The notes beneath the pieces are model-generated. The model saw nothing but the letters and a program-made list of their open reading frames with translations. It did no database searches and was not told the DNA's origin. The translations under genes were made by a program, and so were the position numbers. Below, in pieces: positions 22,637 through 33,888 of a stretch of DNA of 64,000 nt. Numbering within the stretch: position 1 is the first letter of the stretch; every line of letters starts with the position of its first letter. Source of the stretch: Hofstenia miamia (lineage: Eukaryota; Xenacoelomorpha; Acoela; Hofsteniidae); contig CABFPE010000042.1 in NCBI GenBank assembly GCA_900660155.1, positions 1,187,628 to 1,251,627 on the forward strand. Reading direction: 5' to 3'.

Positions 22637-22948
22637 TTATTTCCTTCTCCGAATGAAAAATATAAAAAACACATCTAAGCTGTATTCGGCATCATTTTCT
22701 AGATCAATCGGAATTTCCACATTCGTAAGCACCTCTCCTTCAAAAATATTTATGCTAACTTTTACATTAAAAGTTTCGCAATCATTTTTTGTCGGAACTT
22801 CACAGAAAAAGACTTGGAATCCAAGAAATTCCATTGATTCGTGATTATTGTATTCAGTTAGAATATGCATTATTGATAATGAATTCCCGGATATATTTAA
22901 GAAATCGGACATAAGCCCTATATATAAAAGGTGACCCTCTAAATGCAC
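22637..22948 (-). other. Unrecognised 103-codon frame
   Basis: Starts MHLEGHLLYIGLMSDFLNIS and contains EVPTKNDCETFNVKVSINIF followed by an alternating acidic/hydrophobic stretch ending in RRRK. It reads like beta-strand-rich protein sequence and has no internal stop, but I recognise no family and see no promoter, splice partner or paralogue in the window. It may be an exon of an unknown gene or chance. Confidence 0.25.
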
Positions 22949-22949
22949 A

Positions 22950-23900
22950 AAATTATAGGCCCATTTGCATTGGCCAACCCTTTAGTGAACTATTCGAAAA
23001 ATTATTAAATTATCAAATAATTTGATATCTGAAAATATTCTTTCAAAAAAACAATTTGGTTTTCGTAATGGTTTAGCACTCAAGATGCATTTTATCAATA
23101 TCAGAACAAATAAAATCAAATTTAAGCCTAAACAAATGTAGTTGTGTTGCGCTTCTTGTTTTGAGCAAAGCTTTTAACTCAATGAATTTTGACATATTAA
23201 AGGACAAATTAATACATTATAACTTTGATAAGAAATCTGTTAAGTTAATAATGACTTTCCTTAAAAATCGACTGCAAAGAGTTATACTTAATGGTATAAA
23301 ATTAAAATATATTATAACAACCGTGGTGTTCTACAGGACACAGTTTTCAGACCTATTCTATTTGCAATCTATGTTAATGACATAAATAAACAGGTAAAAA
23401 ACAATAAAATTTATCAATATGCAGATGATACCTGTCTCATAAGTACTGATATAAATGCCTTTAATGCAACGAAAAATCTCCAATATGACATCGAAAATTT
23501 AACAAAATAGTTCTCAAATAATCAATTGAAAGTAAATATTGGAAAAACACAATTCAAAATATTTTCCCCTAATACAAACAGAAATCTCACAAAAAACATA
23601 GTATATTATATTAAATGAACGTTCTCAAATATTTTATGCCTGGATAAATATTTTAATAGTTTTCACCACACAGCAACTAAATTATAGAATAACTTAAATA
23701 GTGAAATTAAATTTGAAAAAAATTGCGAACAATAATGCACTACATTCATTTGAAAATTTTGTATAAAATGCAGACACACACATTTTAATATTATATATAT
23801 TTATTATATTTGTATATAGCTTTTTGTAGGTTTGTAGTTTATAGTTTTTTGTACTATTTTATTGTAGCAATAAATTGCTTATGAATCTTATGAACATTTT
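22950..23900 (+). mobile_element. Degenerate LINE RT fragment
   Basis: RT motifs in several frames: VLSKAFNSMNFDILKDKL (from about 23158; first catalytic position changed to Asn in KAFN), a GVLQDTVFRPILFAIYVND segment, then IYQYADDTCLIST (about 23410-23450) and NNQLKVNIGKTQFKIF (about 23520-23565). At least two frameshifts and two stops interrupt it. The 3' end near 23870-23900 has short GCTTATGAATCTTATGAAC-type repeats, as in CR1-group tails. Confidence 0.75.
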
Positions 23901-24595
23901 GTATATTACATGATTGTTACATGTTATTTTTTGAAATTTATAGAAGTTATCTTATCAACATTATTTAATCATAGAAACATGTACGTCTTTGATCAATTTA
24001 AAAGCAACTAATTCGAGTATTTCCTGAAAACATGTCTTGTATCGCATATCTAGCCTATCTTCACATGGGCGATACTTTTATGTGCTAACTAACATTGATC
24101 CATTTTCAAGTTTTAGTGAATGTATGTATAAATATCAATAAATCATTCTATTCAATTAGCAAATGAAAAGATGGCACAACTTATGTTACATTTCTTCTTG
24201 GATGATCTTAGCGAATTAAACTGCACAGAAATTGCTTTGTGACAAATCGAAATACCACTAAATTATGTTTGATCTAAACCATTTTCTTTTAACTTTAACA
24301 TTTAGATAATCCTTACTGCAAGAAACAAAAGCAGTATAACATCCATCTCAAGGCGATACTAAGGAAGGCTATGACATGCGTGATATTTGAAATATTTGCG
24401 AGTGCCTATTTTTGTTTTCAATTTCATTAAAAGCAATACAAAAAGGTCTCTACTCCCTTTCAAATATAACAAAATTATTAGCAAAAATTGTAAAATATTC
24501 AAAATTATTTAATAAACTTACAAAAATCTAAAATAAAAATGTATAAAAACTTAATATAGCCAACAATCATTACATCAAATATCATATAGAGAAAA

Positions 24596-24958
24596 TTAGA
24601 AATTACTTTCAAGCTTCCTCTTCTTTCTTGATGACATCATTTTGTTGTTTTCAATAATACAACTATTTTTCATAAAGATATTGGCTATAATTCGAGATGC
24701 TTTAAGACTATCGATACTAAATCCATATGAGATATTTATTGCTGAAAATAATTCAATTAGATGTTCACGACAGTAAGCATTGTCATCTGTATTACAGTAA
24801 TAACAGTAACACGCTGCAACAAAATCAACTAAGCAGTTGGATGGGTAAGTTAAATTTCCTTGATTAACTTGATCTATATAACCACAATCATATTGAATAC
24901 ACTGCTTATCCGTTGCAATATAAGAACTAGTTTTTAGTGCTACATATCCAGCTATGTA
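24596..24958 (-). mobile_element. P-element/THAP9-like transposase C-terminal fragment
   Basis: The minus strand encodes about 120 residues ending at a stop at 24596: YIAGYVALKTSSYI, then CGYIDQVNQGNLTYPSNCLV, a Cys/Tyr-rich stretch and KKRKLESNF at the end. IAGY followed by a GGL-type x-Pro-Ser motif is typical of the C-terminal region of P-element and THAP9 transposases. The upstream part falls in the 1000-base gap. A second P-like remnant lies at 48.6-51.5 kb. Confidence 0.5.
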
Positions 24959-25958
24959 NNNNNNNNNNNNNNNNNNNNNNNNNNNNNNNNNNNNNNNNNN
25001 NNNNNNNNNNNNNNNNNNNNNNNNNNNNNNNNNNNNNNNNNNNNNNNNNNNNNNNNNNNNNNNNNNNNNNNNNNNNNNNNNNNNNNNNNNNNNNNNNNNN
25101 NNNNNNNNNNNNNNNNNNNNNNNNNNNNNNNNNNNNNNNNNNNNNNNNNNNNNNNNNNNNNNNNNNNNNNNNNNNNNNNNNNNNNNNNNNNNNNNNNNNN
25201 NNNNNNNNNNNNNNNNNNNNNNNNNNNNNNNNNNNNNNNNNNNNNNNNNNNNNNNNNNNNNNNNNNNNNNNNNNNNNNNNNNNNNNNNNNNNNNNNNNNN
25301 NNNNNNNNNNNNNNNNNNNNNNNNNNNNNNNNNNNNNNNNNNNNNNNNNNNNNNNNNNNNNNNNNNNNNNNNNNNNNNNNNNNNNNNNNNNNNNNNNNNN
25401 NNNNNNNNNNNNNNNNNNNNNNNNNNNNNNNNNNNNNNNNNNNNNNNNNNNNNNNNNNNNNNNNNNNNNNNNNNNNNNNNNNNNNNNNNNNNNNNNNNNN
25501 NNNNNNNNNNNNNNNNNNNNNNNNNNNNNNNNNNNNNNNNNNNNNNNNNNNNNNNNNNNNNNNNNNNNNNNNNNNNNNNNNNNNNNNNNNNNNNNNNNNN
25601 NNNNNNNNNNNNNNNNNNNNNNNNNNNNNNNNNNNNNNNNNNNNNNNNNNNNNNNNNNNNNNNNNNNNNNNNNNNNNNNNNNNNNNNNNNNNNNNNNNNN
25701 NNNNNNNNNNNNNNNNNNNNNNNNNNNNNNNNNNNNNNNNNNNNNNNNNNNNNNNNNNNNNNNNNNNNNNNNNNNNNNNNNNNNNNNNNNNNNNNNNNNN
25801 NNNNNNNNNNNNNNNNNNNNNNNNNNNNNNNNNNNNNNNNNNNNNNNNNNNNNNNNNNNNNNNNNNNNNNNNNNNNNNNNNNNNNNNNNNNNNNNNNNNN
25901 NNNNNNNNNNNNNNNNNNNNNNNNNNNNNNNNNNNNNNNNNNNNNNNNNNNNNNNNNN
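24959..25958. other. Assembly gap (1000 N)
   Basis: Exactly 1000 unknown bases, so probably a gap of fixed arbitrary size. Long frames that seem to run through it are meaningless. Confidence 0.99.
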
Positions 25959-26065
25959 AAAGTCAATGTAATAAGATTCATATGGAGTACAAACTAGTAG
26001 TATTAGTAGTAAAAAAATGTACCTCGATTTTTTGAATGACATAGCTTTGGATGATATTGATTGAC

Positions 26066-26248
26066 TTAGCCTTGTTGATTGAGGAGTCCAATAACTTTCT
26101 GCAAAAAAGACTTCAGTTCTATCTCTAGTATCTCCTGAGTATGCTGCGAAGATTTACTTGGTTGAGAGCTTACAACTTCTCGGTAGCTTCTTGGTTTGGT
26201 AGGGTAATTTGAGTTTAATGATTGTGTTTTATAATTTAAATAATTCAA
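26066..26248 (-). other. Possible LINE ORF1 tail
   Basis: A 60-codon minus-strand frame with PTKPRSYREVVSSQPSKSS then a helical ending EIELKSFLQKVIGLLNQQG and stop. Basic/Ser/Pro-rich sequence with a SYxxVV motif and a terminal Leu-rich helix is common at the C-terminus of Jockey/CR1 ORF1 proteins, but this is a weak compositional match, and the expected endonuclease start is not seen before the gap. Confidence 0.25.
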
Positions 26249-26399
26249 ATAATTTAATATAATTCAAATAAGATGTTATTATAAACTTAGAGATAATTGT
26301 CCAAAGTGTATTCGTTGTCTTCTTAGTAAGAAATTGTCAAGAGACATTTTTGAATCTCAAAACATTGGTTTGTAATTCCCAAATTTCTTTAAGCACCCT

Positions 26400-27170
26400 A
26401 CTTTTTCTACCTTGTATATATTTTGCTTATATGAACATTCTATTTATTCATGTTTTTGTTTCAAAAAATTGACAATTTTACTGGGTCAGGTGGATCACCG
26501 CATTACGTTTTGTGACACAGCTACACCTCTATTTAGATCACCTAAAACTATTGTATAGGTAGGAGTAATTTATGCATTAATATTTAAAAGAAAAACTCAT
26601 TTTTTACAATTCTGTTTATTTTTATGAAAATGTTGATCACTGTCAAAATTAACACCTAGATATTTATAAGTAACGTGTTATGTATTTTCTTCCTAAGTAC
26701 GTAGTGTACCTTTGGATGTGTCCGCCTTTTGATTTGTAATATTTATTTTACAAAATTGTGTTTTTGGAGTATCAATTCTTAATTTGTGAAATGCATAAAT
26801 ATTAGCTAATGTCGCACAACTTTTTTCAATTATATCTAATAAATCTAACAAGTTATTCAAGCGGAATGATATTGTATGTTGTAGAATGTCAAGATAATGC
26901 TCTATTTAATCTTTTGCGGAAGTTTTCAAAAGTGGTGGACCCAAAATTGTCGCTTGTACTATACTTTTTAAATGTAACCCAATTTGAGTGTTTGTACAAA
27001 TATTTTCTGCTTTATATTTGCATAAAATATTTGAAATTTAGTCTTTGTAAAAGAAATTTTAGTGCTTTGAAAAGCTGCAATTATGTATCAATCTCAAGTC
27101 CTAAACTGTTAATTCAAATAATCACAGCCCCAATTGTTCAGCGAAAGAACAAAAATATTTACTATAATTA
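26400..27170 (-). mobile_element. Highly degenerate LINE RT fragment
   Basis: Reading the minus strand from right to left: TILGPPLL (near 26950, relic of the GTILGPLLF motif), LRIDTPKTQFCKINITNQK (about 26710-26780) and YKYLGVNFDSDQHFHKN (about 26620-26670, the Y-L-G-V thumb motif). The order is right for a CR1/Jockey-group RT. The YADD box itself is lost. Many stops and shifts; old. Confidence 0.6.
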
Positions 27171-27674
27171 AGTATAAATCTAAAATTAAACAACATGCTT
27201 TTTATAAATAATGAAATAAGACAAAGGAATTAATTTCCTCAACTGATCAAATATATTAATAATGTGAAACAATTTCGCAAACCTGTTAAAGAATTAATTT
27301 TAAAACAAAAGTTCATCTGAAAAATCTTGCATAGATTGCAAATTTTATAATATTGATAATACACAATAAGACAATAATATCCGTAGCCTGAAAAGAAAAT
27401 TTTCTTCTACATATTGCATGTACTTTGTTTATTTTGTACATTTATTTAGAGATTTATCCGTTTTCCAAATTGTAAGTAAAATTTCTAAATATAGAATATC
27501 TTATCTTAAATCACAGCATCATTAGTTGCAAGCGGGTCACAAATTAGGACACTGTTAACATAAATATTGAAGTACTTTTATATGAATCAGAAATGCTAGC
27601 AAATCCATATAATGTTTTTAAATATCAGCCGGTTAGGAAATTTTTCTAAGTGTAAATATTTATTTAATTGAATA

Positions 27675-28570
27675 ACTTAAATCAAATTTTTGAACGAATT
27701 CTTTTTAATCAAATTAACTAGCATCTTTGTAAACATGATCTCTACTCCACAACACAATATGGTTTTCGTAAAGATATTTCAACGAACGACGCTTTAGTAC
27801 AAGCTACAGAAAAATGGCGATCAACAATAAATGATAATGAATACTCTGTAATTGCTTGCTTAGACCTCTTGAAAGCTTTCGATTCCATAGACTGTAGTAT
27901 CTTACTACAAAAAGTCCTCAGTTACTTATACAATCGCATGCAAAGAGTTAATATTAATGAATCTTTTTCAGATCTGGTATGCACTAAAAATGGGGTTCCT
28001 CAGGGTACAATTTTGGGTCCCTTATTATTTAATATTTACATAAATGATTTGTCCGAGCAAGTAACATGTGACGTTATGCAATATGCAGATGACACAATAT
28101 TATTTCATTCTAATAGATTTCCAGAAAAAGCGGTTCAAACTCTCGAAACAAACTGCTTCTCTAGCTAAATATTTTGCTTTTATAAAACTAAGAGTAAATC
28201 TACTAAAAACTCAATTCTGGATTGTTAAATCAAAAGCTAAATCTACTGATACTCCAAAATACAAACTTAATTTCAACGGCATTCAAATAAAACAGGTTGA
28301 GTCTTTTAAGTACCTCGGAATAATTTTTGAAATAAATCTAAATTTTGAAGAGCAACTAAATCATGTTATTAGAAAAATGGCCATATCGATTAAAGCAATT
28401 AACTCAATTTCTCAAAAACTTCCAACTAAACGAAAATCCAATTAATATATGCTCTAATATTAAGTCATTTATTTTATGCCAATATACTCTACACAGATAT
28501 AAACCAAAAATTTCTCAGGAAATTCCAAGTGCAACTAAATTGGGCTATCAAAGTAGCAGTAAATAATCAT
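27675..28570 (+). mobile_element. LINE RT fragment with YADD
   Basis: Motifs in order: LNQIFERILFNQIN, QYGFRKDISTNDALVQATEK, LDLLKAFDSIDCSILLQKV, GVPQGTILGPLLFNIYINDL (about 27990-28050), QYADDTILFHS (about 28080), then in another frame VESFKYLGIIFEINLNFEEQL (about 28295-28355). Between the first Asp motif and the NRMQRV segment, residues normally present are missing, indicating an internal deletion. Frameshifts after 28135 and 28360. CR1/Jockey group, same strand as the TRPV gene 1.2 kb downstream. Confidence 0.8.
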
Positions 28571-28639
28571 AGCTTTAATAAGAATAATGAAAAATTTCAA
28601 AACTATTTCTACATTCGCAATGTTACATCAAAATAGTTA

Positions 28640-29465
28640 ACAATACCATTCGAAAGCTCTAGTCTTGCCCTACAAGAATATCATATAAAAATGGGGGGTC
28701 AACCTTAGGAATTTTTGAGATATGATGGACTAAACATGGTCAACCCGGGTCAAAAAACTTTTTTTTTCAAATTTTTTTTAAGTTTTACTTTTGGTTTAAA
28801 CATCTGGAAATCTCTTTAAAATCTCTTATACACATCTATAAAATTTTTTGAACATAATTTTTTTGATTTTTTCATAAGAAAATTTTCTCAAATATTTGGA
28901 CTCAGCTGAGGGACCAATATTGGTCCTACGGCCTTGAAACATATACCATTGGAAAGTTGTAGTCTTAATCTACATGAATATGTAAAAAAATAGGGTGGTA
29001 ATTCTTAAAAATTTTGAGAACTAGACCTTCAAAGATGGTCAACTCACTTAAAATTTTCAAAGGGTATCTTCAGAAAAAATTTTAAGGTTTTTTTGATGGT
29101 TAGGATTAGGGTTAGGTAAAGTTAAGTGCAGTAAACATAGTTTGAGTGTTCGACCCCTACCAGGATCAGTTCTAGGGTGAGTGAAAATTTGGAATTTTTA
29201 CCAGTGGACTAAGTCAACACTACGTTAGACAAAGTCAACATTTTTTTTGGGGACAGATGATAAAAATTTCATGTTATAGTATAGATATGACTTAGCTTTT
29301 TTGTCAGTGCATTTTTAGAGTAATCCCGGTGACTAACCCGGGTCAACTTTGGTAAAAAATCATTATTTTAAAAAATGTTGACTTTGTCAGATGACTTTTG
29401 ACTTTATCCAAAACAACCCTAATTTTCAGTGACAAAGTCAACGGGGTCACAGTTTAGATAAGCGG
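28640..29465. repeat. Diverged ~300-bp duplication with GTCAAC motifs
   Basis: The block ACCATTCGAAAGCTCTAGTC... at about 28646 recurs in diverged form at about 28943 (ACCATTGGAAAGTTGTAGTC), each followed by an ATGAATAT/AGAATAT and a GGTCAAC segment. From 28730 to 29450 the motifs GGTCAAC, CAACCCGGGTCAA and ACAAAGTCAAC recur at least eight times in both directions of the motif. No coding frame. It resembles an old repetitive element of unknown class. Confidence 0.45.
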
Positions 29466-29736
29466 GAGAAAATCATCCCTCTCCAGGGCTGAGGAGCCCA
29501 AAAGGCCCATTTCGAATAGGATTAGAAAGTTCCTAAGACGTATTGGATAGACTAAGTGCGCATTTTGGGGCGATAATAGTTGGTTGTAACTGTAAATTTA
29601 AGTGAGGAATAAGTGTAACTTTAGCAAGCACTCGTATGAATACAATCTCACTATTTTATATTAACTTCAAGTCAAATTTAAAATGACTAATTGAAAAGTT
29701 TTGGCATTTGTTCATTAGCCTCTGACTAATAGTGAA

Positions 29737-31938
29737 ATGGACGAATTCATAGACACATGCAAAGCGGCTACTTCAATACCAAAAGATCTGTTTCACAGAT
29801 CAAACTCACCTAGACTTCCATCAACAAGTGAAATCGAACCCGAGCTGTATAGTTTATTGAACTACGCAGGAGATGGCATTTTAGTTGAGCTTTATAATCA
29901 AACTTTGGATAAATCATTGTCTATTCATGAATTTGAAAAGAAGATATCAGATATAATTCGTCCTTTTTTGTATAACAACGGAGATGGAAAGTTTATTAAT
30001 TGTGAAGAATGGATGACTGTTTTCCAATCCGAGTTTAAAGAGAATAATTCAGGCTGGTTTAAAAAAACAAGAAGTTATGAAAAAATTAATGATCATCTTA
30101 TAAGAATACCACCTTGCATAGACATTACGCCTCATCGAGCATGCTGGAAACTAAGCAAACGAGGTTATAATGGAGAAAGCCTTTTGCACGTGTGTTATGT
30201 TGTGCATAAGCAATCTTATTTAGACATTGCAAGAACCATGGTTAAATGTTTTCCTGAATTAACATTGGATATTTATGAGTCCTCCCAATATTACGGACAG
30301 AACTGCATTCATCTATGCATTATAAATTCTAATGTTGCCGACTTAGAGTTTCTTCAAAAGTATGGAGCAAATCTGAATGGAAGAGCATATGGAAAGTTTT
30401 TTTTTCCATCACATTTACAGCAGGCCAAAGACACAACCTTATTAGGCTTAACTTACAATGGGGAATATCCATTAGTTCTTTCTGGTTGTTTAGAAAGATA
30501 CGATATCCTAGATTACTTAATGCAGCAAAGGATAACAAATCCAAATTTGCAGGATTGCCATGGAAACACATTTGCTCATCTAATGGTGATTAAAAATAAG
30601 GGTAGACTTCTAAAATATGCCTTAAGAAATCCAAGGAAAAAATTTGATTTATCAATAAAAAATAACGATAAACTTTCTGCTATGCAACTGTCCTGTAAGC
30701 TTGCCAGAGCAGATTGTTTCCAGATTCTATGTCAAATTCAAGCCAAAAAGTGCTGGTCCTATGGATACTTCGACTGTCAAAAGTATCCTCTCCATGATGT
30801 TGATAGTCTAAATCCTGATGGGTCTATCAATTACAACTCTTGTTTATATATCCTTTGTCAAGGTGTTGAAGGTGAACATTCTGCAGTTTTTGATAACAAT
30901 GAGTTCCTTGATACCTTACTCAGATATAAATGGAGCAATTACATAAAGCAAAGATTCATCAAGGACTTTGTAGGATGTATCTTAATAGAAGTAATATTGT
31001 GCGCTGCCATTTTCTTGAGGCCTGCTAACCATTTAACAGTGAAAGACAGTTCTCCATTAGATCTAATTAGAGTTATTTGTGAAGGTATTTTGATATTTTG
31101 GACAATAGTCTTATTACCATTTGAACTGGGGATACATGTCCTGAAACCTTTCCATGAAACTAAGAAGAAAAATCGAAAGCTTCAATACGATGCCTTTATC
31201 AATTACCTCAAGTTACTCCTGCTCATGCCTGATAAGATCATTACAATTATTGGGAAATTATTGTTTTTGCTTGTGGTTATTTTACGATTTTCTGGTTTCA
31301 GAGATTATGAAGACGTTGTGCTTGCTATTTCAGTACTACTTTTATGCTTCAATCTATTTTTTTATTGTAGATGTTTCACTAATCTTGGACCTTGCATCTT
31401 AATCACTTATAAAATTGCCTATCACAACCTACTTAAAGTTTTTTGCATCTACATTTTGTTATTAGCAATGTTTTCACCGGCACTATTTTTTCTTTTGAAG
31501 GGATCGGAACTGGAATCGATTACACCTTTCCAAGATGTCTGCCTTGACTTGGTGTATGCCTCTCTTGGAACGTTCAATCCAGATTCATATAGCAAATCCC
31601 ATTTTCCGGGAGTATCTTATATTTTCTTGACAATGTTTATTCTTATTTCGCATGTATTTTGCATGCAAGTTCTAACAGCAATGACAACATTAACTTATTC
31701 AACGAGTTTACAAAGCGTGAGTCAAAACACTAAGCGTTCTTGGGCATTGATGTGTCTTTTGCTGGAGGCACAAATGTTTAATTTTTCAAGAAAATCTGCT
31801 TTTGCAAGCTACGCAATTTCGTTTACCTCTATAAATAATTTGGAAAGTAATTCTGACAGTTCCACCTGTAAGTTTAATTGTTATGCTCTTCCTGTTTTTT
31901 ACAATTTCAATAAATAATTATTAATTACATGAAAGAGG

Positions 31939-31973
<35 letters not shown>

Positions 31974-33296
31974 AAATATCACATATATCTATGTACTATA
32001 CAGACTTGTCAACGAGCCGACATTTCTTAGCTCGTCTCGGCTCGGCTCGTTCAAATTTTGTGTAAGTACGGCTCGGCTGGCCACATAAAATCTTTGAATG
32101 AGGCTCGTTTTATCTCGGTATTTTCTTAAAAATATTGTGCTCAAAGAATTTTTTGCTCTTCCTATTATTTAATAAACATTTCTTAAATAAGATTATAGGT
32201 AGGGCATACTGACTGCAAAAAATAAGAAAAATCTCCATAATCAAATTAACAAGCAGCACTATAAACTTGCTTTGCCTAAAATAGGCTCGTTTTGGGCTAG
32301 TTGTATATCAAATACTGTACTCAAGCTCAGCTCAGCTCCTTAGAAGCTCGGCTTGTTGATAAGTCTGATACTATATGTATAAATTTTGAAATGGACATTT
32401 AAGGAATATTTATAAATGTTGAAATTTTATTAAATAGCTAAAGAAGAATACCTTCTTTTTAATGAAATAACGTCAAGGTCAATTTTTCAAATTAAAAGCT
32501 ATTTAGTTAGAAAACACATTTAGATGCAAAAGACTAAATATGTGAATCAAACATTTAATTAATTATTGAAATACTTATGTAATGCACTGAAGACAATTTT
32601 TCATTTAAGTCATTATTCAATCAAATGTATAAATTTTGTTAGCATGTTCTAAATGGTTTTATTTAATTATAATTTTTCAATAACTTTAGGGGTTAATTAA
32701 AAAGAATGCTGTTATAGTGAATTTTAACACATGATTTTAACATCACTTATGCATAGTTCTTGAAATTATTAAGAATTTCATGGAAATCTTCTTATTGATA
32801 AATTTTGCAAAACAGTATTATGAAAATATGTAATACTTTAGTAAATCAATGATCAAAGATTAATATTTTTAGAAAATTTACTTTCAATTCTCATGCAAAT
32901 CCTTTTTTGACTTTACCTGCAGTCAAATTCATTGGATAATACTGTTAATTAGCATTTCAATAATTATTTAAGAAATATAATTATTCAAAACCATTGCATT
33001 TAGCGTCATTAGACGTCCATCAGCAGTATGGTATAAAAGTTACAGTACGTACCAAGTATACTCGTGCATTTTTGCGAAATAGAGCTTACAAGAATTGGAG
33101 GAATTACTTTGTTCTTATTAAAAGATGCAACTTTAATTTGCATGATGGCAAGAAAGAATGGCAAAAAACTAGTCAGAGAAGAATTAGTCTTCTTTCTAGT
33201 AGAGATCGTCTTCAACGAGAGTCGATGACTATGATCCATTTTTTGTCTTTACCACCAATTTCAGAAAATTCTCAAACCTCGTTAGAAAATTGCTAA
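29737..33296 (+). CDS. TRPV-family cation channel (two exons)
   Basis: Non-selective cation channel of the TRPV family, closest in style to invertebrate Nanchung/Inactive and OSM-9/OCR sensory channels. Exon 1 (29737-31867) encodes 710 residues: the LYSLLNYAGDGILVELYNQ motif (38-56), ankyrin repeats (about 145-330) with the diagnostic NGRAYGKFFFP and YNGEYPLVLSGCLE segments (214-253), S1 about 408-428, S2 444-463, S3 503-518, S4 527-547, S5 565-588, pore helix about 600-612, S6 625-650 (MQVLTAMTTLTY) and a TRP-box-like SWALMCLLLEAQ (668-679). A consensus donor GTAAGT at 31868 is followed by an acceptor ending at 33003; phase 1 joins in frame to 33004-33296, adding 97 basic, helical residues (DVHQQYGIKVTVRTKYTRAF) and giving about 807. 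Without splicing the frame ends at 31917. A stop lies just upstream in frame (29716). S6 has Gln where the family's Asn is usual. Exon 2 is inferred. Confidence 0.85.
32001..32367. mobile_element. hAT-type MITE in the TRPV intron
   Basis: 367-bp element with inverted ends CAGACTTGTCAACGAGCCGA and, reversed, CAGACTTATCAACAAGCCGA (18 of 20 match), flanked by an 8-bp duplication GTACTATA / ATACTATA (31993-32000 and 32368-32375; 7 of 8). GGCTCG-rich subterminal repeats at both ends look like transposase-binding sites. No coding capacity. An 8-bp duplication and CA...TG termini are the hAT signature. Confidence 0.85.
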
Positions 33297-33885
33297 ATGG
33301 AACACAAAAACAGTTAAAGAACTGTGTGTTTTGCGCTCATGTCGACATTTGAATCTCTTATACCAAGAAAACATTGCGAATTTATGCAGAATTTTGAAAC
33401 CACATATTCTGTAAAATATCTAACATTTTGTGAAAGCTTTATCTTTTTAAATAATGTGGTGAGTACAAATAGCATAGTGAGGAAATCAAATATGACTAAT
33501 TAACGGTTTGCTTAATCTATAAATTTCAATTAACAAAAAATATTAGCAAACTTAAAGGCTAATTTTTAGAGATAAAATAATTAACAATTAAGAAAATAAA
33601 TATATTTTTTTTGAAAATTTAGATTTTAGTTTTATTCATAAACAATTTGTTCATTTTGGAATAATAATGATTTTCATATATGGGACGGAGCTAATTTAAT
33701 CATTATTACTAATTGATGCACATATGCCTACTAAGGCTTGTATTGAGTACATTTGTCATTTTTAATTGTTCACAAAACTCTTAACTTATAAAATGTATCA
33801 GGCCAATTAATAATAACATTAAATATATGTACATGTACTTAAAAGTTCATTATTGCTAAATCAGCAATATTCGGTTACATCTGTT
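33297..33885. other. 3' flank of the TRPV gene
   Basis: AT-rich, about 590 bp, no element recognised. An AATAAA-like signal lies near 33595. Confidence 0.35.
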
Positions 33886-33888
33886 ATA

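Noticed and set aside
24596-26042. Long frames of 340-460 codons across the gap
   Set aside because: They consist almost entirely of unknown residues through 1000 N; only the 24596-24958 tail carries real sequence.
29737-31917. TRPV gene as a strictly intronless retrogene
   Set aside because: No A-tail or flanking duplication was seen, and a consensus donor plus an in-phase C-terminal exon exist downstream.
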